The notes beneath the pieces were generated by a model. The model ran no database searches. It was not told where the DNA came from and was given only the letters and a program-made list of their open reading frames with translations. A stretch of 64,000 bases of DNA from an uncultured Pelagimonas sp. (lineage in GTDB: Bacteria; Pseudomonadota; Alphaproteobacteria; Rhodobacterales; Rhodobacteraceae). Each line of letters opens with the position of its first letter. Positions within the stretch are counted from its first letter, which is position 1. A program made the translations under genes and the position numbers. Location: assembly GCF_947498515.1 (NCBI RefSeq), contig NZ_CANMKO010000009.1:1-64000 (forward strand). Reading direction: 5' to 3'. This document shows positions 52,306-60,236 of this stretch, in pieces.

Positions 52306-53589
52306 TTAGGCAAGCGCCGGTGGTTTTGGCCCGCCAGTCGCCCAGTCCAACAGCTCAACAGTGTGGACAATTGGCGTGTTCGTGCCCGATCCAATTTGCA
52401 TCATACACCCGATATTGCCCGCCGCGATGACATCGGGCTTCTTGGCTTCGAGGGTTTTCACTTTGCGTTCCTTGAGTTGCCCGGAAATTTCAGGCTGCAT
52501 AAGGTTATAGGTGCCCGCCGATCCGCAGCAAAGATGACTATCAGCCGGTTCAACGACCTCAAACCCCACGCGCTTCAAGAGGTCTTTGGGGTAGGTTTTG
52601 ATCTGTTGCCCATGCTGCAAGGAACACGCCGCGTGATAGGCAACGCGGAGGCCTTTGGCGGACCCTTCGGGCAAGTCCAGTTTCATGAGGACTTCGCTGA
52701 TATCCATGGTGATATCGGACACCGCTTTGGCCCCATCGGCAAGGTTGTCATTGCGGAACATATAGCCGTAATCCTTAACCGTCGTGCCACATCCGCTGGT
52801 GTTGATAACAATTGCATCTAGCCCGTCCCTGGACATTTCTGCGCCCCAAGCGGTGATGTTTTTGGCGGCGGCGGCGTGGCTTTGGTCGTCTTTCCCCATG
52901 TGGTGGGTCAACGCGCCACAACATCCGGCCCCTTTGGCGACCACCACCTCACACCCCAACCGGGTCAGGAGGCGAATGGTGGCATCATTGATATCGGTAT
53001 TCAGCGCCTTTTGCGCACATCCCGTCATCAAGGCCACGCGCATTTTGCGCGAGGTTTTTGCGGCAAAGCTTTGCGGATCGTCATTGCGGCTTACTGGTGG
53101 AATGGATTTGGGAGCCATAGCGAGCATGGCTTTCAACCGAGCATCGGGCATCAAGAATGCAAAGGGACGACCGATTTTGGCCCCTAATAGTGCAAGGCGA
53201 AACCGGGTCGGATGTGGCAGGATTTTCGCCAATACCCAGCGCAGCATGCGATCAGACAGCGGGCGTTTATAGGTCTTTTCGATGTAAGACCGCGCGTGAT
53301 CAACCAAATGCATATAGTGCACACCGGATGGACAGGTCGTCATACAGGCAAGGCAGCTTAGGCAACGATCAATGTGTTGGACGGTCTTTTCATCCGGCAC
53401 CCGCTCATTTTCCAACATGTCTTTGATGAGGTATACCCGACCGCGCGGACTATCCAACTCATCCCCCAGCACCTGATAAGTGGGGCAGGTGGCGGTGCAA
53501 AACCCGCAATGCACACAGCTGCGCAAAATCTCATTGGCACGCGCCGTGGCGGGGTCTTTCAACTGCTCGTCGGTAAAGGTCGTTTGCAT
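52306..53589 (-). CDS. glcF: Glycolate oxidase iron-sulfur subunit GlcF
   Basis: A 427-residue protein with two 4Fe-4S motifs (CVHCGFCTATCP and CLSCLACMTTCP) and two C-terminal CCG-type domains (GCCGAL; LCCGSAG). It passes electrons from GlcDE to the quinone pool during glycolate oxidation to glyoxylate. It is the last gene of the glc operon. Confidence 0.95.
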   Translation of the reverse strand: MQTTFTDEQLKDPATARANEILRSCVHCGFCTATCPTYQVLGDELDSPRGRVYLIKDMLENERVPDEKTVQHIDRCLSCLACMTTCPSGVHYMHLVDHARSYIEKTYKRPLSDRMLRWVLAKILPHPTRFRLALLGAKIGRPFAFLMPDARLKAMLAMAPKSIPPVSRNDDPQSFAAKTSRKMRVALMTGCAQKALNTDINDATIRLLTRLGCEVVVAKGAGCCGALTHHMGKDDQSHAAAAKNITAWGAEMSRDGLDAIVINTSGCGTTVKDYGYMFRNDNLADGAKAVSDITMDISEVLMKLDLPEGSAKGLRVAYHAACSLQHGQQIKTYPKDLLKRVGFEVVEPADSHLCCGSAGTYNLMQPEISGQLKERKVKTLEAKKPDVIAAGNIGCMMQIGSGTNTPIVHTVELLDWATGGPKPPALA

Positions 53590-53590
53590 A

Positions 53591-53938
53591 TCAGGCCATC
53601 ATTTGCGCCGTGGCCAATCCGAACCAAGGCAGAGTGGTTGCCAAAATGGCGGTAAGGGTGATGCCGCGTCGAACGCGCGGATGATCAATACGGTGCAGCA
53701 ATGCCAATCCAACCATGCTAACCCCCAACACCCAAGCCAGCCACATGGCGGCCAAGGCTTCGACCGCCCCGTTGGCGGAGGAGGTTTGAAAATGATGGGC
53801 GGCCCAAATCGCGGCAACCAAGGCCACGCCTATTGTCGCCATTGTTCGCAAGCCAGCCGGTAGGCGCAATAAAACAGCGCATAGAACCGGCCCAACGCCA
53901 AAAGTGACACCAAAGGCGACGAGCGAGTTGAGTTCCAT
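53591..53938 (-). CDS. Small membrane protein inside the glycolate oxidase operon
   Basis: A 115-residue protein with about four hydrophobic helices and no family I can name. It overlaps the glcE stop by one base (TGATG) and ends 1 bp before the glcF start, so it is made in step with GlcE and GlcF. A membrane dock or quinone-side partner for the soluble GlcDEF complex is a reasonable guess from context only. Confidence 0.75.
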   Translation of the reverse strand: MELNSLVAFGVTFGVGPVLCAVLLRLPAGLRTMATIGVALVAAIWAAHHFQTSSANGAVEALAAMWLAWVLGVSMVGLALLHRIDHPRVRRGITLTAILATTLPWFGLATAQMMA

Positions 53939-55068
53939 CAGTCCATGATCCCGGAGTTCAGTATTCCCTTGGGGTCAAACTTGGCGCGTAAAGATTTGGA
54001 AAGCGTTGCCAGCGCTGCCGGTTCTGGATGAAATGTCGGGGGTGTTGCCCCGGATTTTGACGCGCGGACCAAGGTCGCGTGGCCGCCGAAATCTCCCAAA
54101 CGCTTGCGGGCATCGCTTCCTTCGCCCATCAAGGCCCAGATCAAGCCGCCGCCCCAATCGTACAAGAGCGACGTGGCCTTTAGCCGGTGCGCCAATTCTG
54201 GCGCGTCCGATGGTTTGCACGAAATGCGCCAAACGTCGCCGGGCTTGTCCTGCATCAACGCGACATCACGGACCCAACGCCAGCCGTCTTTCAACCGGTC
54301 CGGTGATCGCTCAATCGCAACATCCTTGTCGGAGAACATTTTGCGGAGCTCTTCGGCCCGATAGCTGACAGAGCCTTCAAACCCTTCGATCCGCAACATG
54401 GTGACCGGATGGCCATCTATTCCGGCGGGGGCGTGCGCGGCCCCGGTGATTTCATAGGGCGACCCCAAGGCGCGTGACATGGCGGTCACCGCCTCACTAT
54501 CGCTTAACCCATTGATCAAAATGCAGGCTGCCGTTTCCGGCAAAGGCTGGGTTTTCAAGCTGACCTCGGTCAGCACGCCAAGGGTGCCCCAACTTCCGCT
54601 CAACAATTTGACCAGATCATAACCGGTGACGTTTTTCATCACCCGGCCGCCATTTTTCAAAACGGTTCCGGTGCCATCAACAAACCGCGTGCCAAGGGTG
54701 AAATCACGGCAGGCCCCGGCTTGAATTCGCCGCGGTCCACTGCTGTTGCTCGCTACCACGCCACCGATGGTGGATTGCCCCGTTGTACCCAATAACCCAC
54801 GCAAATCCTGTGGTTCAAAAGCCAATCGTTGCCGCTCAGGGAGCAAGGCCGCCTCGATCTCGGCTAAGGGGGTCCCGGCCTGCGCCACCAAGGTCAGCGC
54901 ACCGGGTTCGTAAAGAGAAATACCCGAAATTCCGGTGGTTTCCAGCGTTGTGGCGGCGTTAATCCGACCGATTGACCGGGTGCCGCCACCTTGAATGTGC
55001 AACGGCCCTTGGGCGGAGGAAATGCACTCTGCCAGCTCGGCTTCTGTTTGTGGGGACAGTGTCTTCAT
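53938..55068 (-). CDS. glcE: Glycolate oxidase FAD-binding subunit GlcE
   Basis: A 376-residue PCMH-type FAD protein: GGGTRS, TTGQSTIGGVVASNSSGPRR and GRVMKNVTGYDLVKLLSGSWGTLGV are the FAD-binding blocks. It forms the oxidase with GlcD and GlcF. It lies 53 bp after glcD. Confidence 0.94.
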   Translation of the reverse strand: MKTLSPQTEAELAECISSAQGPLHIQGGGTRSIGRINAATTLETTGISGISLYEPGALTLVAQAGTPLAEIEAALLPERQRLAFEPQDLRGLLGTTGQSTIGGVVASNSSGPRRIQAGACRDFTLGTRFVDGTGTVLKNGGRVMKNVTGYDLVKLLSGSWGTLGVLTEVSLKTQPLPETAACILINGLSDSEAVTAMSRALGSPYEITGAAHAPAGIDGHPVTMLRIEGFEGSVSYRAEELRKMFSDKDVAIERSPDRLKDGWRWVRDVALMQDKPGDVWRISCKPSDAPELAHRLKATSLLYDWGGGLIWALMGEGSDARKRLGDFGGHATLVRASKSGATPPTFHPEPAALATLSKSLRAKFDPKGILNSGIMD

Positions 55069-55121
55069 CTTGCCAAATAAACTCCGGGGTGAATGCGCCT
55101 TGGTGCAATGGGGCTGGCCCC

Positions 55122-56570
55122 TTACTCTGCTGCGATTTTGCCTGTGCGACGGGTTTCAGACGACGCCAAAGGAAAAACCTTGGCCGGATTCAGCAACCAT
55201 TTTGGATCAAACACATCTTTGACCGCCATCTGCACTTCCAAATCCTCGGGGGTAAACTGATCAACCATCAGATCACGTTTTTCGATGCCAACCCCGTGCT
55301 CCCCGGTGAGGCATCCACCGACCTCGACACATAGCTTAAGCACCTCGGCCCCCATCTGCTCACAGAGTTCAAGGTCGCCGGGTTTGTTGGCGTCAAACAT
55401 GATCAAAGGGTGCATATTGCCATCCCCTGCGTGAAATACATTGCCAACACGCAAGCCATATTTGGTCGACAGCTCGGAAATGCCATTCAGAACGCGGGGC
55501 AGTTCGGAGACCGGGATCGTGCCATCCAAACACATGTAATCCGCGACCTGGCCGACCGCGCCAAAGGCCGATTTGCGGCCAAGCCATATGCGGGTGGCAT
55601 CGTCGCTATCTTGCGCCTCGCGGAGCTCAACCGGGTTGTGGCGGCGCGCGATGTCCAAGATCTTGGTCAGCTGTTCATCAATCTCCGCGTCTGACCCTTC
55701 GACTTCGACGATCAAAAGCGCTTCGCATTCGGGATACCCCGCCTTGGCAAAATTTTCGGCAATTTCCAGAATAGGGCGATCCATGAACTCAATGGCAACC
55801 GGCAATACACCGGCTTTGATAATGTCGCTGACGCATTCCCCGGCGACTTCATTGCTGTCAAAGGCCATCAAGACCGGACGTGCGCCTTCGGGTTTGCGCA
55901 AAATGCGCAATGTGGCTTCGGTCACAACGCCCAACTGTCCTTCGGACCCACAGATGAGCCCCAAAAGGTCTAGGCCGCCGGCATCAAGATGCGCGCCACC
56001 AATTTCCACCACTGTGCCATCCATTTGAACCATGGTCACACCCAGAAGATTGTTGGTGGTTACCCCATATTTCAAACAATGCGCCCCGCCTGAGTTCATC
56101 GCAATGTTGCCTGCAATGGCACAGGCCAACTGCGACGACGGGTCAGGGGCGTAAAAGAAATCGTTTTCTTCGACCGCTCCGGTCACCGACAGGTTGGTTC
56201 GCCCGGTCTGCACCCGGATAAACCGGTTGTCGTAGTCGGTTTCCAGAACCTCGTTCATGCGCGCCACGCCCAAGATGACGCAATCCGCGGTTGGAAGCGC
56301 GCCACCGGCGAGCGACGTGCCGGACCCACGTGGCACAACGGGCACCCCTTCGGCATGGCAGACCTTCAACACGGCGCTGACTTCTTCGGTGTTGGCGGGA
56401 AGCACGGCGACCAAAGGTGGACAGCGATAGGCCGTCAACGCGTCGCATTCATAGGCGCGTGTTTCTGCCTCATCCGAGATGACCGCCCCTTGCGGTAGAA
56501 CGGCCTGCAATTGGGCAACGATCCGCGCCTTTCGGGCCAATACGCTGGCATCGGGTCTCGGCATTTGCAT
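55122..56570 (-). CDS. glcD: Glycolate oxidase catalytic subunit GlcD
   Basis: A 482-residue FAD-linked oxidase: PRGSGTSLAGGALP, AGNIAMNSGGAHCLKYGVTTNN and the C-terminal GNVFHAGDGNMHP and GEHGVGIEKRDLM blocks are diagnostic. It oxidises glycolate, probably of algal origin in a marine setting. The frame runs to 56681; GAGG 6 nt before the ATG at 56570 sets the start. Confidence 0.94.
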   Translation of the reverse strand: MQMPRPDASVLARKARIVAQLQAVLPQGAVISDEAETRAYECDALTAYRCPPLVAVLPANTEEVSAVLKVCHAEGVPVVPRGSGTSLAGGALPTADCVILGVARMNEVLETDYDNRFIRVQTGRTNLSVTGAVEENDFFYAPDPSSQLACAIAGNIAMNSGGAHCLKYGVTTNNLLGVTMVQMDGTVVEIGGAHLDAGGLDLLGLICGSEGQLGVVTEATLRILRKPEGARPVLMAFDSNEVAGECVSDIIKAGVLPVAIEFMDRPILEIAENFAKAGYPECEALLIVEVEGSDAEIDEQLTKILDIARRHNPVELREAQDSDDATRIWLGRKSAFGAVGQVADYMCLDGTIPVSELPRVLNGISELSTKYGLRVGNVFHAGDGNMHPLIMFDANKPGDLELCEQMGAEVLKLCVEVGGCLTGEHGVGIEKRDLMVDQFTPEDLEVQMAVKDVFDPKWLLNPAKVFPLASSETRRTGKIAAE

Positions 56571-56587
56571 AGGGCACCTCACAGTAA

Positions 56588-56608
56588 TTGGTAAACTAAT
56601 ATAACCAA
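56588..56608. promoter_or_regulatory. Possible GntR-type operator upstream of glcD
   Basis: TTGGT (56588-56592) and ACCAA (56604-56608) form an inverted repeat 18 bp before glcD. Half-sites of this kind are bound by FadR-group GntR regulators such as GlcC or LldR. No such regulator is in the window. Confidence 0.35.
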
Positions 56609-56689
56609 AATTCAGAAATAGCGAGCATAATTTTGAGAGGCAGGCAGTCTCGCCTTGCACTTTGTCACCGAGATAGGTCATTTGCAGCT

Positions 56690-57100
56690 ATGGAATGGGT
56701 GAAAATCATACACTTGCTATGCGTCATGGGATGGATGACCTCCATCTTTGCCGTGCCGCGCGCGCTGATCTATTGGAAGCGTGAATGGGACCGATTGGGT
56801 GAATTTGGCCCCCTTGGGGACTTGACGATCCGGCTCTATCGATTTTCCGCCGGGCTTGGGGTGATCGCCTTGATCACCGGGCTTTGGATGGCGCACGATT
56901 TGGGATGGCCCGCTTGGGTGCATCTGAAATTGACGTTGGTGGCGGCACTGGCCGCGCATTATGTCTGGACTGGGCGGCTGGTTCTGCGCGCCCGCAAAGG
57001 CGTGTTCACCGAATCCGAAATGTTCCTGCGTATCTTTAACGAGGTGAGCGTCTTCGGGGCCATCGCCATTCTCTGGGCCGTTGTGGTCAAACCCTTCTAG
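56690..57100 (+). CDS. HemJ/CopD-like membrane protein
   Basis: A 136-residue protein with four helices. IHLLCVMGWMTSIFAVPRALIY at the start, HLKLTLVAALAAHY in the middle and FNEVSVFGAIAILWAVVVKPF at the end match the UPF0093/HemJ pattern, including the His and Lys positions needed by HemJ. HemJ oxidises protoporphyrinogen IX. Its usual neighbours (hemE, rho) are absent, so it may be a paralogue with another role. It is divergent from glcD and directly abuts the DUF599 gene. Confidence 0.7.
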   Translation: MEWVKIIHLLCVMGWMTSIFAVPRALIYWKREWDRLGEFGPLGDLTIRLYRFSAGLGVIALITGLWMAHDLGWPAWVHLKLTLVAALAAHYVWTGRLVLRARKGVFTESEMFLRIFNEVSVFGAIAILWAVVVKPF

Positions 57101-57811
57101 ATGGGCTGGGACACGGTCATTGCCGCTTTGACGCCGCTTGATCTTGCTGCGGTTGGTGTGTTTTTGGTGTTTTGGTTGGGGATCAGCCACATCATCGAAC
57201 ACCCGCCCAAGCGCCGCCCCTCCACGTCGCAGCTGATGGCGGAATATCGTCGCATTTGGATGCGCGAATTCGTGACCCGCGAACCGCGCATTTTTGACAG
57301 CCAGATCGTTGCGAGCCTTCGTCAAGGAACCGCGTTTTTTGCCTCGGCCAGTATGATCGCTATTGGCGGTGGGCTTGCTTTGTTGGGAAATGCCGATCAG
57401 CTGCGCGGCGTAGCGCAGGATTTGACCGCAAGTGCCGATCCTGTGGTGGTGTGGGAGCTCAAGCTCATTCTGATGCTGATCATGGCGGCGAATGCCTTTT
57501 TGAAATTTGTCTGGTCACACCGGTTGTTTGGATACTGCTCAGTTTTGATGGCGGCGGTGCCGAATGACGCGTCGGACCCCGTTGCGATGCCGCGCGCCAT
57601 GAAAGCTGCCGAAGTCAATATAACCGCGGCCCGCGCCTATAATCGTGGCTTGCGCGCGGTTTATTTCGGCATCGCCTCGGCGGCCTGGCTTGGTGGGGCC
57701 ATTCCTTTGCTGCTAGCAACGGTGTTTACCGTTGCCGTCATCATCCGCCGCGAATTTGCGTCGGTCTCACGCGAAGTCCTGTTGGATACCAGCGACCGCA
57801 CAAGCTCGTGA
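57101..57811 (+). CDS. DUF599 membrane protein
   Basis: A 236-residue protein with about four helices and the DUF599 pattern (RRIWMREFVTREPRIFDSQIVASLRQGTAFFAS, then SHRLFGYCSVLMAAVP). Function is unknown. Its ATG follows the stop of the HemJ-like gene without a gap, so the two are co-translated. Confidence 0.8.
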   Translation: MGWDTVIAALTPLDLAAVGVFLVFWLGISHIIEHPPKRRPSTSQLMAEYRRIWMREFVTREPRIFDSQIVASLRQGTAFFASASMIAIGGGLALLGNADQLRGVAQDLTASADPVVVWELKLILMLIMAANAFLKFVWSHRLFGYCSVLMAAVPNDASDPVAMPRAMKAAEVNITAARAYNRGLRAVYFGIASAAWLGGAIPLLLATVFTVAVIIRREFASVSREVLLDTSDRTSS

Positions 57812-57847
57812 CTTTGCGGGCGCACTTTCCCTGTTAAGTTGGCTGGC

Positions 57848-58186
57848 ATGAAATATGTGATTCCTTTCCTGTGCCTTGCGACCCAAGGCTTGGCTGATGC
57901 CCCCGTCGTAACCGCCGCCGAAATAAGCCCCGATGGCCGCGTGTCCGTGACCTTGACCCACCCTGATACCGGGTGGGATCATTATGCCGACGGGTGGCGG
58001 GTCGAAGATGCGGATGGCACAGTCCTTGGCCTGCGCGTTTTGGCGCATCCGCATGTGAACGAACAACCCTTCACCCGGAGCCTTTCCGGCGTCGCGGTTC
58101 CCGACGGGGCTAAAAGCGTGTTTATTCGCGCACGGTGTTTTGTAGATGGGTGGTCGGACGAGGTGTTTGAGTTAGAGCTTAAATAG
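57848..58186 (+). CDS. Small exported protein
   Basis: A 112-residue protein with a signal peptide (KYVIPFLCLATQGLADA) and a single beta-rich domain (ISPDGRVSVTLTHPDTGWDHYADGWRVEDADG). The HPDTGWDHYAD segment looks conserved-domain-like, but I cannot name the family. The ATG at 57848 is preferred over an in-frame TTG at 57839. It ends 10 bp from a convergent gene. Confidence 0.75.
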   Translation: MKYVIPFLCLATQGLADAPVVTAAEISPDGRVSVTLTHPDTGWDHYADGWRVEDADGTVLGLRVLAHPHVNEQPFTRSLSGVAVPDGAKSVFIRARCFVDGWSDEVFELELK

Positions 58187-58196
58187 ACCTATCGGA

Positions 58197-60236
58197 TTAA
58201 TTCCGCCCTTCTCGCAACCACGCTCCGACAATCATCCCAGCGGCCAAAAGCAGAACCAACCACGCCGGTAACAAAGGCGTTTGACGCACATCCAATGTTT
58301 CAAAGGCTTCGCGTGGCGTGACACCCACCCAACCACGTCCTGCGGCGGGGCGACCCGAGCGCACCGACCTGATTTGCGGCAAACCATCTTGCAACGGCAT
58401 GACGCCGCCACGCCGGGTGGCTATCAACTCGGCCATCGGGGTGCCGCTGGCGATTGTTTTCTCAAACTCCTTTGGGGCGGCGGGGCCAAGGCCGATAACG
58501 GCCTCCAGTTTGCCTTCGGCCAAACGGTACAAGCCAATCTCTGGCCCATCATAGAGCGCTTCAAAGCGACCCGGGCTGGTTTCGCTCAGTTGAACCTTTT
58601 CCTGAGATCCGTCCGGCCGTGTTATGGTCACTGAACCAACATCGGCTTTGAGAGAGCGTCGGATGATCCGCATGGTTTGCCCCGACGGTTCCGCCCATAG
58701 CGCTTCTTCTTCGAGCTCCGGCTCTTTCATCATCCAATGTGACAGGCGGCGCAGCAGGTCCAGTTGCGGACCGCCACCTTCAAAACCGCGGCTCCAAAGC
58801 CACGCCTGATCGGACGCCAAAAGCGCCACGCGCCCTTCGCCAACACGATCAAGAACCAAAAGCGGCTTGCCGTCATTGCCTTCCATAACCGTGGTTCCGG
58901 TGTTGGGCTCAACCTCGATCTGGCGCATCCAGCGGCCCCATTCCTCGGCCCCGGTTAGGCCGGCGGTCACCGGATGACGCAGGCCGAGTTCAGTGACCTT
59001 GGGTTGGAAAGGCAAATCAATGACCCGCGCGGTGGGTTCCGCCGGCAACACATCGCCCAAAGGCGAGCGATAGAGCGAATCCGCCGAGGCAAAATCAGGC
59101 CCCGCGGCGACCAAAACCGCACCACCGCCTTCGATGTAATTACGTACATTGTCGAGATAGATCGACGGTAAAATCCCGCGTCGCTTGTAGCGGTCAAAGA
59201 TGATCAGATCGAAATCGTCAATCTTTTCCAGAAAGAGTTCGCGCGTCGGAAAGGCGATCAGTGACAATTCGTTCACCGGCACGCCGTCTTGTTTTTCAGG
59301 CGGACGTAGGATTGTGAAATGCACCAGATCAACCGAGCTATCCGATTTCAGAAGGTTGCGCCATGTGCGCCCGCCGGCATGAGGTTCGCCGGAGACCAGC
59401 AAAACCCGCAAACGGTCGCGCACGCCGTTGATCTGCACAAGCGCGGTATTGTTGCGATCGGTCAACTCACCCTCGGCGGTGGGGACGGTGAATTGGATCA
59501 CATTCATCCCGCCATGGGGCAATGTGACGGGCATCTCCAAATCTTTGCCAATCGGCACGGAAAAGCGTTGCGGATCGGCCCCGTCAACGGAAATCAAGAT
59601 GTCGGTTTGCGCGTCATTTGGCGCAGCGCCGTCATCATCGATCCGTAGGGTCAGCTTCACCTCTTCCCCCAGAATGGCAAAGCCGGGGGCGTTGCGCACG
59701 CTCAGGCGGCGGTCCCAATCCGTGTCGCGCCCGGTGAGCAAAAGGTGCAGCGGGGCGGGCAAATCCGGTGCGCGTTCAAGGTCATGCAAACGACCATCAG
59801 AGAGAATGAATATCCCGGCGATGCGCCCACGCGGCTCTTCGGCCAAGACAGAGGAGAGCGCCGTCATCAGCTCGGTCCCGGCGTTGCCAGATCCGTCGGG
59901 GACCGAGATGCGGCGGATTTCTGTGTTCGGGCGGGTGGCAAGCCGCGCCTCAAGCTCTTGGGCGGCAGAGGCCGTGACACCAGCCCGATCCGCAAGCCGT
60001 TGTGAGGCGCTTTCATCCTCAAGGATCAGCATGATATCGGCCAGTGCGGCGCGATCTTCGATTTGATAGGACGGTTGCGCCAAAGCGGCGATCAAGACAA
60101 TCGCGGCCAGCAAACGCAAAGCCCACCCGGACAGCCCCCGCCAAAGCGCGAGAATGACACCGGCCACGGCCAACGCCGCCAGACCCGAAATCACAGCCCA
60201 TGGCAAAAGCGGGTCAAAAACGATTTGTCCGGTCAT
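58197..60236 (-). CDS. Membrane protein with glutamine-amidotransferase-like domain (Bat-type cluster)
   Basis: A 679-residue protein with two N-terminal helices (about 10-55), a VWA-like region (DIMLILEDESAS and IFILSDGRLHD), a GATase1-like domain at about 280-470 (LLVSGEPHAGGRTW, LIIFDRYKRRGILP, GGGAVLVAAGPDFA) and a C-terminal helix near the end. The amidotransferase Cys is absent, so it is a fold without that activity. It belongs to a MoxR-DUF58-BatA-like set and starts 4 bp inside the preceding gene. Confidence 0.78.
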   Translation of the reverse strand: MTGQIVFDPLLPWAVISGLAALAVAGVILALWRGLSGWALRLLAAIVLIAALAQPSYQIEDRAALADIMLILEDESASQRLADRAGVTASAAQELEARLATRPNTEIRRISVPDGSGNAGTELMTALSSVLAEEPRGRIAGIFILSDGRLHDLERAPDLPAPLHLLLTGRDTDWDRRLSVRNAPGFAILGEEVKLTLRIDDDGAAPNDAQTDILISVDGADPQRFSVPIGKDLEMPVTLPHGGMNVIQFTVPTAEGELTDRNNTALVQINGVRDRLRVLLVSGEPHAGGRTWRNLLKSDSSVDLVHFTILRPPEKQDGVPVNELSLIAFPTRELFLEKIDDFDLIIFDRYKRRGILPSIYLDNVRNYIEGGGAVLVAAGPDFASADSLYRSPLGDVLPAEPTARVIDLPFQPKVTELGLRHPVTAGLTGAEEWGRWMRQIEVEPNTGTTVMEGNDGKPLLVLDRVGEGRVALLASDQAWLWSRGFEGGGPQLDLLRRLSHWMMKEPELEEEALWAEPSGQTMRIIRRSLKADVGSVTITRPDGSQEKVQLSETSPGRFEALYDGPEIGLYRLAEGKLEAVIGLGPAAPKEFEKTIASGTPMAELIATRRGGVMPLQDGLPQIRSVRSGRPAAGRGWVGVTPREAFETLDVRQTPLLPAWLVLLLAAGMIVGAWLREGRN

